From positions 1 through 34,300 of the IMG/VR virus record IMGVR_UViG_3300010399_000066: a stretch of 34,300 nt of DNA. The stretch is one strand, 5' to 3'. This DNA is from a virus. The translations under genes and the position numbers were made by a program. Below the pieces are notes generated by a model. The model was given only the letters and a program-made list of their open reading frames with translations, searched no databases and had not been told where the DNA came from. Of this stretch, positions 5,453 to 14,265 are shown piece by piece (within the stretch, counting starts at the first letter, position 1; each line of letters starts with the position of its first letter).

Positions 5453-7642
5453 CTATGGGACGGGTCGGAACGCGTCGACCACCCGCACGGGCGCGCCCGC
5501 CGGGTGGTCACGACGGATGCCGTTGACCGCCCGTTCGGTGATCACGAAGGACTGCGGCGACGACCCGCCGCTGATCGACGACAGGCGGATGAACTCACCC
5601 CGGACCTTGATCAGCATCGGGAAGTGCGCCGGGTTGGTGGTCCACAACGTCGCGTCGTTGAGCTGGACCGACACCGCCCCGAGTTGCCCGGCGGGGAGCG
5701 CGGCGACCAGCTCGGCGTCGCCGGCGAGCCGGCCAAGCCACATGTCGTCCAGCAGCCCGACCGTCATCGGCTGCGCCGGCGATGTGAACAGCGTCCCGGT
5801 CCAGTCGCGGAGCCCGTTCAGGACGTGCGTGCGGCCTTCGTACAGCATCGCCATGTCCCCGGGCGGGTGCTGTGGCAGGACCGTCCGCACGTGGAGCACC
5901 TGGACCAGGTCGCCGAGCTGAAGTCCTTGCCAGCCACGGACCAGGTTCGGGTGCTTGCCCAGGTTCGCGGTGACCGCGGACACCCGCATCCCCGGGGTGG
6001 TGGTCCGGGCGGTCCGCCACGCGGCATGTTGCATCAGCCGGTCGTCTGTGGCCGGGTTGATGGTTGCCGAGTCGGGGAGCCGGGCCCGCTTCTGGTGCTC
6101 CCTATCCGCGTATGTGGCGCTGGACCCGGACGGGCGACTCACCGTCCACTCGTTACGGATCACGCTCTTGTCCCGCGTCGGCTTGAACGGGTCGCCCAGC
6201 TCACCGGCCGCCGCGTCCACCAGGTACCCGGCGGTCTGGTTGTACAGCGCTGTCCGGGGTCGGTACCGGAACCCGAACGCGTGTTCACTGAGCCGGCCGC
6301 CGTCAGTTGCCTCGCACTCCAGCACGATCGCGGCCGGCGTGCCGGGCTGCTGCGGGCCCATCGGCTCGCTGTCGCCCGGGACGATGTCGACCGGGATCCG
6401 CTCCTCGGCCGCGACCCGCTCGATCCGGTCCGAGGCCAGCTCACCGGCGTGCCCGGTCCCAGCGGGGTACAGGTACGCGGCGTCGGGGTCGCCGGCGATG
6501 ACGAGCTGCGCCACGCCGGCCCGGACGATCCCGTGTACGGAGTCGAACCCGTCCGGCTGCTCGGCGTCGGCACCTACGATCGCTTCGATCGGTGGGCCGA
6601 GGGTCAGCGGATCACCGCCGCTGCCGCAGACCTGCGGGGTCGTGTCGACCCGCCCATCGATGTCGTGGAGGATCTCGATCGTGGACGCCGTGGCCTGCCG
6701 GACCCTGACGCGGCTGTGCACCCATCGGGGGAACGGTCCGTCGAGGACACCCCCGAACCCGGGGAACGCGGGGAACGACGGATCGTCCCTGTGCACCCAC
6801 AGGGTGATGCCTTGCACGCCGTCGGTGTCGACCTCGTGTGATATCCGGATCCGGCCCAGCGACCCCGCGCAGTCGATCTTCAGGACGTGCGCGGACTCGA
6901 AACCGTCCATCTCCGCCGGTGGTACGGATTCGACGAACGTCCACACCTGGACCGACCACCCGGCCGCTGGCAGTCCGGACAGCGGCGCCCGCAGCGACCC
7001 GACGTACGCCCCGTCTGTGACCACCTGCACGTACGAGCCGGGCGCCCCGGCCAGCACGGGATCGCTGACCGCCCCGAACGACGGGCGCAGCTGGCCCGGC
7101 ACCATCGGGCGGCCCCGGTCCAGGCCGCTACCCGCCTGCGTCGCGTCCTGCCCGTCGTTCAGCGGCCAGTGGAACGCCGGTGCGAGCGCGTTCACGGCCC
7201 GCTGTACCGGGGTCAGGTCGGGTGGCGTGCCGGTCTGGAGCACGCCGAGGATGCCCGTACAGGCCACCCTGACGACCGCGCCGTGCCGGGTCCGCCCGGG
7301 CCACTCCGGTAGGAGTGACGAGATATAGCCGGCGAAGTAGTCGACCTGGCCGTGTCCGGCGTCCACTTGCCACCACACCGGTGTGCCCTCGACCACGCCC
7401 AGGTCATCGTCGGGGGTGTGGACCCCGGACGGGTTTTTCAGCGTGAACGTGCAGGTACTCGTCTCCAGCTGTGACCCGCCCTCTGAGCGGCCCTCGGTGA
7501 CCGGTACCGGGACGGACACCTCCCACCCGTTCGCCCCGGTTGTGTAGTCCACCCAGGGCCACGTCGCCGGCGGCGTCGACACGTCCGCGCCGTACGCGAT
7601 GAGCAGCGTCACCAGCAACCCGTCGCGGGGGAACTCCACCAC
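5453..7642 (-). CDS. Minor tail protein with LamG-like domain
   Basis: About 729 aa from GTG at 7642 (GGGGG upstream; GTG at 7639 is equally possible). Residues 1-145 resemble the beta-rich N-terminal region of distal-tail proteins. About 150-380 look like a LamG/concanavalin-type jelly roll (FHWPLNDGQDATQAG, then SVQVWTFVE, KIDCAGSLGRIRISHE and RVRQATASTIEILHD), a fold used for carbohydrate binding. The remainder is an extended beta-rich region ending in GIRRDHPAGAPVRVVDAFRP, a motif often closing such tail proteins. It follows the tape measure gene by 10 nt and is the largest protein of the baseplate region, so it is the best candidate for host-surface recognition. No hydrolase motif was found. 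Confidence 0.75.
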   Translation of the reverse strand: MVEFPRDGLLVTLLIAYGADVSTPPATWPWVDYTTGANGWEVSVPVPVTEGRSEGGSQLETSTCTFTLKNPSGVHTPDDDLGVVEGTPVWWQVDAGHGQVDYFAGYISSLLPEWPGRTRHGAVVRVACTGILGVLQTGTPPDLTPVQRAVNALAPAFHWPLNDGQDATQAGSGLDRGRPMVPGQLRPSFGAVSDPVLAGAPGSYVQVVTDGAYVGSLRAPLSGLPAAGWSVQVWTFVESVPPAEMDGFESAHVLKIDCAGSLGRIRISHEVDTDGVQGITLWVHRDDPSFPAFPGFGGVLDGPFPRWVHSRVRVRQATASTIEILHDIDGRVDTTPQVCGSGGDPLTLGPPIEAIVGADAEQPDGFDSVHGIVRAGVAQLVIAGDPDAAYLYPAGTGHAGELASDRIERVAAEERIPVDIVPGDSEPMGPQQPGTPAAIVLECEATDGGRLSEHAFGFRYRPRTALYNQTAGYLVDAAAGELGDPFKPTRDKSVIRNEWTVSRPSGSSATYADREHQKRARLPDSATINPATDDRLMQHAAWRTARTTTPGMRVSAVTANLGKHPNLVRGWQGLQLGDLVQVLHVRTVLPQHPPGDMAMLYEGRTHVLNGLRDWTGTLFTSPAQPMTVGLLDDMWLGRLAGDAELVAALPAGQLGAVSVQLNDATLWTTNPAHFPMLIKVRGEFIRLSSISGGSSPQSFVITERAVNGIRRDHPAGAPVRVVDAFRPVP

Positions 7643-7652
7643 CCACCCCCGA

Positions 7653-9650
7653 TCAGGTCGTGTTCTGTCCGAACGCGGCCTGCACGTTGCCGCCGCCCTT
7701 GAGCTGGACCTCTGTACGGATTCCCTGCAACATGCCGGTGCCGTCGATGACGACGCGGCCCAGGACCACGTCGGGGCCGAACGGCCAGTCAGCGGAAGCG
7801 CCGTCGCTGCCCCGCAGCGGCCGGACTCCGGCGCCCTGCGGGAGGAACACCTGCTCGGCGCGGCCGTGTTCGCCGACGTTCGCCCAGCCTGCCGTGGTGG
7901 CCACGCCGCCGGCGGCGAGGTAGGGCAGGTCGGGGATGAGGTCCGGCACGGTGAACGTTCGGCCACCGATGCCGGGGATGCCGTCCGGCACCCGGATCCG
8001 GATGCCGAAGTCGAGCCGGTTCCACAACCCGATGATCATGTTCAGGGCGCCGCGTGTGGTGGACACGAGTCCGTCCCACATGTTCCGCGCCGATTTCGTC
8101 ACCCGACCCGGTATCCCGGTCAGGAAATCGACCAGTTCATCGAACTTTCCGACGACCCAGTCTTTCGCCGCACCTGTCGCGTCCTTTATCTGCTGCCAAT
8201 GGCGGACGACGAACAGGACCGCCAGACCGAACGGGCCGGTCAGGATTGCGAGCAGAAGCGGCCAGTTCTCTTTCGTCCAATTCCAGACACCTTTTATCGC
8301 ACCCCAGATATAGCCCCACATCGATATGAAGAAGTTGCGGAACGCGTCCGAGTGGTGCCAGAGCAACAGGATTCCGGCGACGATCGCCACAATCGCGATG
8401 ATGATCAACGTGACGCCGGACGCGGCCATGGCCACAGCGAGAGCGGTCTGTGCCGCTGTCCACAGCCAGGTTGCGGCCGTGACCACGCCGTAGATCGCGG
8501 CCACAGCGGTCAACGCGCCGACCAGCGGGACGATGATCTCCGAGTGCTTGTTCAGCCACTCACCGACCTTGATCAGCGTCGGTACGGCGGACGCAAGTTC
8601 CTTCGTGAACGCCAGCTCGACCTTGCGTTTGAACGCGTCCAGCTGCGCCCCGGCGCTGTTGCCGAGCGCGTCGGCCATCTTCTGCGACGCCCCCGCCACG
8701 TCGCCCATACCGGCGGCCGCGGTGTTGAAGTCCAGGCTGTACAGCGCGGCGCCCAGGTCCTCGGCCTGGGTGCCGAACAGCGCGGTCGCCGTCGCGGCCT
8801 GCAGCGCCGGGTCCTTCATGGCCTTGAGCCGCTCCAGCACCAGCGCCGTTGCCGCCGCCGCCGAGGGACCACCTTTCGCGATATCGCGCTGCATCTTGGT
8901 CGCGTTCAGTCCGAGCGTGCGATAGGCGTCGGTAACGTCCTTCGCCCCGCTGATACTGCGCAGGCTGAATTCTTTGAAAGCGTCGGCGACGATATCGAGA
9001 TCCCGGGCGCCGCCTTTCAGACCCTGCTGCAACAGGCCCATTGCCGTCGTGCCGTCGATACCCAGTTTCCGAAACTGCGTGGAGTATTCGGAGAACGTGT
9101 CAAGGAGATCATCGGCGGGGTCGCCGGTCTGCTGGAAACCCCGGGCGATGATGTCGAACGCCTCGTCAGCGTCCTTCGCCAGTCCGGTGCGGACCATCTG
9201 CCCGGCCGCCCGGGCGGCCTCCTTCACGTCCACGTCGAACGTCGCGGCCAACGCCTGCGCCTTGGCGGTCAGTCCCTGGATCTGCGCGTCGGTCGCGTCC
9301 TCGTCGAGCAGCCCCCGCGACATGATCACGCGGACGGCTTCCATGTTGTCCGCGACCGAGTCGCCCCAGCCTTGGGCGTACAGCTCGCCGGCGTCGCGGC
9401 CCAGATCCTTCGCGAAGCTGGCGCTGCCGAGCTGGGCGGTCAGCTTGGCCTGTGCCTTGTCCATGTCGAGCGCGGACACGAACGCCGCACTCAGGGCGAT
9501 CGCGACGGCCGCACCAACGGCCGCCGCGCCGATGCCGAGCCGCTTTCCGAACTGCCGAAACTTGCCCTCGGACTCGTCGAGGCCGGCCTCGAACTCCCGA
9601 TCGTCGACCGAAATGGTGGTCTGCAGCTCGCCGAGGTTCAGCGTGGACAC
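7653..9650 (-). CDS. Tail tape measure protein
   Basis: A 665-aa protein from GTG at 9650 with AGGAG 5 nt upstream. It begins TTISVDDREFEAGLDESEGKFRQ in the manner of TP901-type tape measures. It then runs through long Ala-rich helices (DMDKAQAKLTAQLG, AADAFKEF-like repeats) and a central cluster of hydrophobic helices (IIVPLVGALTAVAAIYGVVT, VTLIIIAIVAIVAGILLLWH). A C-terminal globular region follows, with Gly-rich GVATTAGWANVGEHGRAEQ typical of tape measures. It sets tail length and helps DNA ejection through the membrane. At roughly 1.5 angstrom per residue the tail would be near 100 nm, an estimate from the general rule. It is the usual next gene after the tail chaperones and is placed so here. 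Confidence 0.92.
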   Translation of the reverse strand: MSTLNLGELQTTISVDDREFEAGLDESEGKFRQFGKRLGIGAAAVGAAVAIALSAAFVSALDMDKAQAKLTAQLGSASFAKDLGRDAGELYAQGWGDSVADNMEAVRVIMSRGLLDEDATDAQIQGLTAKAQALAATFDVDVKEAARAAGQMVRTGLAKDADEAFDIIARGFQQTGDPADDLLDTFSEYSTQFRKLGIDGTTAMGLLQQGLKGGARDLDIVADAFKEFSLRSISGAKDVTDAYRTLGLNATKMQRDIAKGGPSAAAATALVLERLKAMKDPALQAATATALFGTQAEDLGAALYSLDFNTAAAGMGDVAGASQKMADALGNSAGAQLDAFKRKVELAFTKELASAVPTLIKVGEWLNKHSEIIVPLVGALTAVAAIYGVVTAATWLWTAAQTALAVAMAASGVTLIIIAIVAIVAGILLLWHHSDAFRNFFISMWGYIWGAIKGVWNWTKENWPLLLAILTGPFGLAVLFVVRHWQQIKDATGAAKDWVVGKFDELVDFLTGIPGRVTKSARNMWDGLVSTTRGALNMIIGLWNRLDFGIRIRVPDGIPGIGGRTFTVPDLIPDLPYLAAGGVATTAGWANVGEHGRAEQVFLPQGAGVRPLRGSDGASADWPFGPDVVLGRVVIDGTGMLQGIRTEVQLKGGGNVQAAFGQNTT

Positions 9651-9652
9651 GG

Positions 9653-9943
9653 CTACTCCTCGGGAGTCAGGGCCCGCGCCAGGCGAGTGTCAGCGGACAA
9701 CAGGCCGACGATCCGGGCACGGAGCCACCGCCACGGCCGGCCCAGCACGCCCGAGTCCCCGAGGTCGATGCCGTACTCCGAATGCAGGTCGCATTCGACC
9801 AGCGCCCAGCGGGTGAGAATCTCCGGCCACGTCACCCGCCGCCCCGACTTCAGGTCCGGCGGGAGGTCGTACCACTCGTAGATCCCCGTGACCGGGTCTT
9901 GCTCGCCTTGCCCGTACGCCGCGATCGCTTCGAAGCCGCGCGG
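9653..9943 (-). CDS. Tail chaperone T-domain, expressed by -1 frameshift (gpGT-like)
   Basis: This frame codes for a T-type domain ending ALTPEE, with WPEILTRWALVECDLHSEYG and IDLGD, the Asp-x4-Tyr-Gly pattern of tail chaperone C-terminal domains. A GTG at 9835 could start it, but the frame is already protein-like upstream (FEAIAAYGQGEQDPVTGIYE, then WYDLPPDLKSG) and I find no ATG, GTG or TTG there. Comparing codon phases, ribosomes leaving the G frame would have to step back one base to enter it. That is the conserved arrangement of siphovirus G/GT chaperones, which coat the tape measure during tail assembly. I could not find a canonical X-XXY-YYZ slippery heptamer, so the shift point is unplaced; the right boundary given is only the limit of clear coding. 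Confidence 0.65.
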   Translation of the reverse strand, partial: PRGFEAIAAYGQGEQDPVTGIYEWYDLPPDLKSGRRVTWPEILTRWALVECDLHSEYGIDLGDSGVLGRPWRWLRARIVGLLSADTRLARALTPEE

Positions 9944-10347
9944 CGCTCCGCGCGGCTCCCCGCTTCCGGGCGGCCACCTGCCTTGAGGTACCTCGTGGCG
10001 GCCTCGTCGCCGGCGACGATCCAGGTAAAGACCATCGCGCCGATTTCACGGATGGTCACGTGGTTGACCCCGTTCGCGACCAGCCGCGCATACGTCGCGC
10101 CGAGCACGCGTTCCTGCAAGGTCAGCCCGTCGTCGAGGGTCGGAACCTGCTCGATCCGGGCGGCGGCGGCCGTGATCTCCTCATCGGTCGTCGCGGCCCG
10201 CAGCGGCCCCACCACGGCGGCGATCCGTTCACACCACAGGCCCACAGCGGCCGTGGGCGGCTCCACCCGGTACGGCACACCCGCCCACGTGAACTCGACC
10301 CCGGGCAGGTCGAGCAGCTCGTCCAGGGCGCCGAAGTCGAGCGTCAT
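9850..10347 (-). CDS. Tail assembly chaperone, G-type
   Basis: A 165-aa protein starting MTLDFGALDELLDLPGVEF at an ATG that overlaps the stop of the tail tube gene. The N-terminal 120 residues are a compact mixed fold with a central helix (GLWCERIAAVVGPL), a LTLQERVLGATYARLV segment and IREIGAMVFTWIVAGDEAA. The last 40 residues become Arg/Lys/Ser-rich and low in complexity, which is what the unshifted G frame usually shows after the slip point. By position, between tail tube and tape measure, and by size, it is the G-type chaperone. Most ribosomes should make this form and a minority the fused GT form with the downstream T domain. Confidence 0.75.
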   Translation of the reverse strand: MTLDFGALDELLDLPGVEFTWAGVPYRVEPPTAAVGLWCERIAAVVGPLRAATTDEEITAAAARIEQVPTLDDGLTLQERVLGATYARLVANGVNHVTIREIGAMVFTWIVAGDEAATRYLKAGGRPEAGSRAERRAASKRSRRTGKASKTRSRGSTSGTTSRRT

Positions 10348-10817
10348 GCGATCGGGTTGGTGATCGGGATTGCGCCGCGGCCAACGTCGGCAAAGCTGAC
10401 CTTGAGGCCGTCGAGATCCTCGACGCCGGTTGCCGCCGGTTCGGCGGCCGGGATCCCATAGAACTCGTACGCCTCCGGTGCTCCGGTCCGGTCGTACCAG
10501 CGCAGGTGCACCGTGCCGTCGTCGTCGAACAGCGGCACCGCCTTGCGGATCGCCTCGTGCGCGTCCATCGGGGCCCCGGCAGCGTCCAGCTTCCGCAGGT
10601 ACGTGACCTCGACGCTGGTCTCCTGCATCACCTTCTGGTTGCCGGCGTTGCCCTCCGTCTCGTAGTCGCTGGTCGCCTTGTTGGTCGGCTTGACCATGGG
10701 CTTGAAGTCGGTCATGCCGTACAGCCGCGCCCAGACCGGCGGGCCGGACGGCCAGGCGGTGTCAACGTCGACCGCGAAACGCCGCGCCAGCGCGGTTGTG
10801 GTCGGTGCTCCGGCCAT
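10344..10817 (-). CDS. Major tail tube protein
   Basis: A 157-aa protein with ATG at 10817 and GGGAGAG upstream; the longer frame to 10976 only overlaps the neighbouring gene. It has the look of an actinophage tail tube subunit: N-terminal ALARRFAVDVDTAWPSGPP, a central GMTDFKPMVKPTNKATSDYE and EVTYLRKLDAAG, and a C-terminal RWYDRTGAPEAYEFYGIP followed by GLKVSFADVGRGAIPITNP. Tube proteins polymerise as hexameric rings into the tail. Its stop overlaps the start of the chaperone gene, the classical order tube, G/GT, tape measure. Length is on the short side of the family, with no extra Ig-like domain. Confidence 0.85.
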   Translation of the reverse strand: MAGAPTTTALARRFAVDVDTAWPSGPPVWARLYGMTDFKPMVKPTNKATSDYETEGNAGNQKVMQETSVEVTYLRKLDAAGAPMDAHEAIRKAVPLFDDDGTVHLRWYDRTGAPEAYEFYGIPAAEPAATGVEDLDGLKVSFADVGRGAIPITNPIA

Positions 10818-10833
10818 CAGATTCTCTCCCTGC

Positions 10834-11274
10834 TCAGTACGGGCGATGCCGGTTGGCGTGCATCGCGGCCACGTAGTAGTTGTCCGACCGCTCGAACCGG
10901 TCCTGCTGGTCCCGGCCGAGCTGGGCATACGACTGGCGGTGCATCTCCGCGACCTGCACACCGCCGATGTCGACACCGGTCAGCCCGTGCAGCGCCTCGA
11001 ACACCGCGTCGGCGAGATCGTCGACGTCGGTCGGGTTCGTGGCCAGGCCCCGGGTCCGGATCTGCAGACCGGTCACGGAGTCGGCGAGGACCTGGTGGTC
11101 GGTGACCGGGTACGGGGTCAGGACCACCACCCGGTCCGGTGCCGGCGGGTACGCCTTCAGGACGATCCCGGTCTGCCCGGCCGCATACGCGGCCGTCGTC
11201 GACCAGGTCCCCACGCCCTCGCCGGCGAGCAGCTCGGCCACCCCGACCAGGAGCCGCCCGGTCCACCCGCTCAC
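10834..11274 (-). CDS. Tail terminator / minor capsid-type neck protein
   Basis: A 146-aa protein from GTG at 11274. It begins WTGRLLVGVAELLAGEGVGTW and contains GIVLKAYPPAPDRVVVLTPY and LQIRTRGLATNPTDVDDLAD, the characteristic pattern of siphovirus tail terminators (minor capsid protein family, DUF3168-like fold) that cap the tail tube at the head side. It is directly upstream of the tail tube gene, the usual place. Its start overlaps the end of the preceding neck gene by 4 nt, so it is translationally coupled. Confidence 0.8.
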   Translation of the reverse strand: MSGWTGRLLVGVAELLAGEGVGTWSTTAAYAAGQTGIVLKAYPPAPDRVVVLTPYPVTDHQVLADSVTGLQIRTRGLATNPTDVDDLADAVFEALHGLTGVDIGGVQVAEMHRQSYAQLGRDQQDRFERSDNYYVAAMHANRHRPY

Positions 11275-11624
11275 GATCCGACCGCCCGCCGCATCTCGGC
11301 GGCGATCAGTGCCTGGATCGTGTCCCGCTCGGCGTTCATCGGGTCTTCCAGGTACTTCGCCTTACGCCCGTCCGCGTGCCGGTACGTCATGTCCTCGTGC
11401 TGCCGCCGCGCGTACGGGGTGTCGAACACCACGGCGCGGCTCAGGTCGCCGGCATCGACGACGCGGCCGGACCGTTCGAGGGTGCCCTCCTCGTGCGGCA
11501 CCTGCTTGCGTGCCTCGCCCAGCAGATGCTCGGCGCCGAGGTCCAGGCCCCGATCTGCGGCGGCGCGCATCTCGGCCAGCACCCGGGCACCGTTCCACCC
11601 GACACGCGCTTCCTGAGCCACCAC
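11271..11624 (-). CDS. Head-tail connector (gp10-like/minor capsid 2 type)
   Basis: A 117-aa protein from GTG at 11624. The sequence HLLGEARKQVPHEEGTLERSGRV followed by AVVFDTPYARRQHEDM fits the HK97-gp10-like neck proteins, in which a conserved V-P-x-x-x-G-x-L motif precedes a beta hairpin and a Y-A-x-x-x-H signature. It would join the connector to the tail during assembly. It stands between the head-closure-like protein and the tail terminator, in the standard order, with a 4-nt overlap to the next gene. Confidence 0.8.
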   Translation of the reverse strand: MVAQEARVGWNGARVLAEMRAAADRGLDLGAEHLLGEARKQVPHEEGTLERSGRVVDAGDLSRAVVFDTPYARRQHEDMTYRHADGRKAKYLEDPMNAERDTIQALIAAEMRRAVGS

Positions 11625-11630
11625 AGCCCC

Positions 11631-11957
11631 CTATTCGCACGCGATTTCGCGGTGGTCGGGCAGGCCGAGGCCGGCCCCGTCGAGCAGCGGCGCGGTGATC
11701 ACCAACGTGACGTCACCGGACGGCAGGGTGACCCGCGATCGTGGCGGCGCCACCGTGCCCGGCGGCGCGTACACCGTGGACTCCGACACCACCTGCGACC
11801 CGTCCGGCGCCCGGACCAGCCGCCGTTTCTCGACCACGAAACCGGTCACGGTCACCGGTGCGGCGTACACGTCGCCGGTGCCCCCGGAACCCTGGTACGC
11901 CTCGACGCTGACCTGATGCGGTTCGGGCAGCAGCGACAGGAACTCGTCAAAGTCCAT
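11631..11957 (-). CDS. Head-closure / minor capsid 1-type protein
   Basis: A 108-aa protein; ATG at 11957 is chosen because TGAGGT precedes it and because a GTG 12 nt upstream (11969) has poorer context. The sequence is a small beta-barrel: QVSVEAYQGSGGTGDVYAAP, VTGFVVEKRRLVRAPDGSQV, TVYAPPGT and TLPSGDVTLVITAP. The phrase around Val-Tyr-Ala-Pro-Pro-Gly is common in head-closure proteins that plug the connector after packaging. It overlaps the preceding adaptor gene by 11 nt. Confidence 0.75.
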   Translation of the reverse strand: MDFDEFLSLLPEPHQVSVEAYQGSGGTGDVYAAPVTVTGFVVEKRRLVRAPDGSQVVSESTVYAPPGTVAPPRSRVTLPSGDVTLVITAPLLDGAGLGLPDHREIACE

Positions 11958-12381
11958 ACCGGACCTCACCCGGCGCCTGGTTGGTCAGGCCCTCCTGGGC
12001 GAGGATCAGCCACGCCTGTTCGCACAGGTTGCCGACCCGGCGGACGGTCGCGGCGTCGCCCTGCCGCTGCGTGACCGCGATCCCGCCGATGCTGAACGAC
12101 TGCGGCCCCTGCCCGCCCAGCCCGGTCCGGGAACCGTCCGCCAGCCCCGCACAGACCTGCTCCACGGTCGCGGCGCAGAACGCCGCAGCGTGTTTCGGGT
12201 CGGTCGGGAACCCGTTCTCGTCAACCGGGTAGACCGCCGTGAGCAGTGCCAGTTCGACGTCGCGGGACGCGCGCCACAGCAGCAGCTCGGCGTTGGCCGG
12301 TATCGGCGAGAGGGGGAGGTCTTCCAGGTCGGCCACGGTCGCGTACACCCGGCGCCCGTTGTTGCCCGCCGGTACCGGCAT
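11947..12381 (-). CDS. Head-tail adaptor protein
   Basis: A 144-aa, largely helical protein with ATG at 12381 and GGGGGGAC upstream. It starts with RVYATVADLEDL, followed by helices LLLWRASRDVELALLTAVY and AAAFCAATVEQVCAGLADGS, then FSIGGIAVTQRQGDAATVRR. The motif of a helical bundle with an inserted S-x-G-x-x-x-V hairpin matches the gp6/gp15-type adaptors that bind the portal. Position, first of the four neck genes, supports this. The beta-helix gene ends 15 nt before its start. Confidence 0.75.
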   Translation of the reverse strand: MPVPAGNNGRRVYATVADLEDLPLSPIPANAELLLWRASRDVELALLTAVYPVDENGFPTDPKHAAAFCAATVEQVCAGLADGSRTGLGGQGPQSFSIGGIAVTQRQGDAATVRRVGNLCEQAWLILAQEGLTNQAPGEVRYGL

Positions 12382-12396
12382 CGCGTCCCCCCAGGG

Positions 12397-14265
12397 TCAG
12401 AGCAGCGTCCACTTCCAGGTGGGCGCCACCGAATAGGTCAGGGTGATCGTCTTCCCGGTCGGGACGATGACGAGCCCGGATGTCACGCCGAGGGTCTGCC
12501 CGTCGACGGCGATCACGGTCACGGTCCCGCCGGCGATGTGCACGGCGGCGTCCCGCCAGAACGGGTTGCGCAGCGCCACAGTGGACGCTGGTACGCCGGG
12601 CGCGGTCGCGACACCGGGGAAGCGGTTCAGGTCGATGATCCGCCACTGCCCGCACCCGGTGACGGTGGGCGCGCTGGCGTCGTTCGCGGTGTAGCCGACC
12701 TGCCCGACCAGCCCGTTGCCGGCGTCGATGAACGCGGTCCCGGCGGCCAGTTCGGTGTTGAGCTGCCCGATCATCAGCGGGAACCGCCCGCCCGGGGTGA
12801 TGACCGCCTCCACCGCCGTGTCGCAGTCCTCCACGCTGGCGTTGACGATGCTGGCGCCGTGTTCGTTGGCGGCGCCGACCCCGTACAGACCCATCGCCAC
12901 CCGGCAGTAGATGATCGCCACCCGCACCGCTGTCAGATGGTCCGTGAGCGTCATCCCGTAATACCAGCCCTCGCAGGCATACGACCCGATCACCACGTAG
13001 TCGTTGTTACTGACCCGGGGCACGGCCAGGCCCAGCCCGCCGTCGTTGACCGGCTTCACCGCGTGCATCTCGGTCGGGGTCCGGTCCGCCAACGCCGCGA
13101 ACGTAGCCACGTGGAGCTGGGCGACCCGGACGGCGTAGAGCGCGGTGAACGTCGGGTCACGCGGCCCGAGGATGGTCAGCCCGTCGACGACGAGGAGCAT
13201 GTTCGACCAGCCGGCGTCGAACCCGCCGCCCAGGTCGGCGCGGGTCGGCCCGCCGAGGCAGGCCGGCGGCCCCCACGTCCCATCGGACACCGCCCCGAGC
13301 AGGGTCGAGCGGAGCACCGCCCCGGACGTCTGCGGCACGGTCTGCATCCAGTGCGCGAACGCCGCACCCTCAGCCGTGCCCAGTAGGACCAGGGTGAACT
13401 TCTGCCCCGCCTCCGGGATCACGGGTAGGCGCAGCTGCGCGTGCCCGTAGTACGGGGCACCGGTCAGCAGCGGCCCGGCGATCATGTACTGGCCGGCGGA
13501 GAACACCACCTCGGCGTAATGGGTGCCGTTGGCCTGGCCCGCCGCCACGGCGGCGTTGAGGGCGGCCTGCACCGCCACGGTGTCGTCCGTGCCGTACGTG
13601 GCCCGGGCGCCCGTCACGGTGACCGCCGCCGGCGCGGCCAACTCGACCGTGGTCGCGTTGGTGACGCTGGCGATGGTGGTCACGAGGGTGTTCTTCGTGG
13701 CGTTCGCGCCGGCGCCGGTGACGGCCACGATCTTGCCGACATCGCCGGCGGTGAACCCGGCCGACGCGGACGTGAGGGTGTTGTCCGCTTCGGTGATTGC
13801 CGCGTCGGTGATGGTGCGCCCGTCCCGCTTGGCGCCGAACGTTTCGGGGGTGACCCGGACACTGTTCGCGGCGACGAGTAGCGCGGTGTCCGCGATGCCG
13901 TGCACCGCCGTGGTGTCGGCCTCGTGGGCGGCCAGGTCCCCACCGTCGCCGGCCTCCAGGTCGTCGACCCGGACGGTGAGCGCGTCGACCCGGTCGTCGA
14001 CGCGGGCGTACAACGGGGTCACCGGCCCGCCGTTGACGACGGCGTAAACGGTGTCCACGCCGTCCGGGAACCGGAACAGCGGGATCCGCGAGTACGCGTT
14101 GACCGTCAGAGCCGAGCCGGGGACCGCCGCGCCGGCCTCGGTGAGGACGTCGGCCAGGACCGTTGCCCCCAGGTCGGCGTACACCACCACCGTGTAGCCC
14201 TGGGCGCGGAGCCGGCCGTCCGGGGTGTAGACCGCCCGGTCGTCCGGGCCCAGGAGACGGGTCAC
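12397..14265 (-). CDS. Right-handed beta-helix protein in the head module
   Basis: A 622-aa protein starting MTRLLGPDDRAVYTPDGRLR. The first 130 residues form a compact N-terminal domain followed by a short helical stretch (RVDDRVDALTVRVDDLEAG), perhaps a trimeric stalk. From about residue 145 (TFGAKRDGRTITDAAITEAD, then TYGTDDTVAVQAALNAAV) it has the typical entry of pectate-lyase-like beta-helix proteins, continuing through many short strand repeats to a C-terminal beta domain. In phages this fold makes tailspikes and depolymerases. Here the gene lies between the decoration-like protein and the head-tail adaptor rather than with the tail-fibre genes, so it may be a head-mounted fibre. Its start overlaps the previous gene by 4 nt. 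No catalytic triad can be assigned from sequence. Confidence 0.75.
   Translation of the reverse strand: MTRLLGPDDRAVYTPDGRLRAQGYTVVVYADLGATVLADVLTEAGAAVPGSALTVNAYSRIPLFRFPDGVDTVYAVVNGGPVTPLYARVDDRVDALTVRVDDLEAGDGGDLAAHEADTTAVHGIADTALLVAANSVRVTPETFGAKRDGRTITDAAITEADNTLTSASAGFTAGDVGKIVAVTGAGANATKNTLVTTIASVTNATTVELAAPAAVTVTGARATYGTDDTVAVQAALNAAVAAGQANGTHYAEVVFSAGQYMIAGPLLTGAPYYGHAQLRLPVIPEAGQKFTLVLLGTAEGAAFAHWMQTVPQTSGAVLRSTLLGAVSDGTWGPPACLGGPTRADLGGGFDAGWSNMLLVVDGLTILGPRDPTFTALYAVRVAQLHVATFAALADRTPTEMHAVKPVNDGGLGLAVPRVSNNDYVVIGSYACEGWYYGMTLTDHLTAVRVAIIYCRVAMGLYGVGAANEHGASIVNASVEDCDTAVEAVITPGGRFPLMIGQLNTELAAGTAFIDAGNGLVGQVGYTANDASAPTVTGCGQWRIIDLNRFPGVATAPGVPASTVALRNPFWRDAAVHIAGGTVTVIAVDGQTLGVTSGLVIVPTGKTITLTYSVAPTWKWTLL

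Noticed and set aside
4826-6841. Long plus-strand open frame (671 aa) across the lysin, fibre and minor tail genes
   Set aside because: It overlaps well-supported minus-strand tail genes and its product is Arg/Val/Asp-biased low-complexity sequence, the usual shadow in high-GC DNA.
9653-9835. T-domain as a separate 60-aa gene starting at GTG 9835
   Set aside because: Coding-like sequence continues upstream of the GTG in the same frame with no start codon found there, so frameshift expression fits better.
7599-9881. Long plus-strand open frame (760 aa) opposite the tape measure gene
   Set aside because: Shadow of the tape measure protein; no recognisable domain and no ribosome site.
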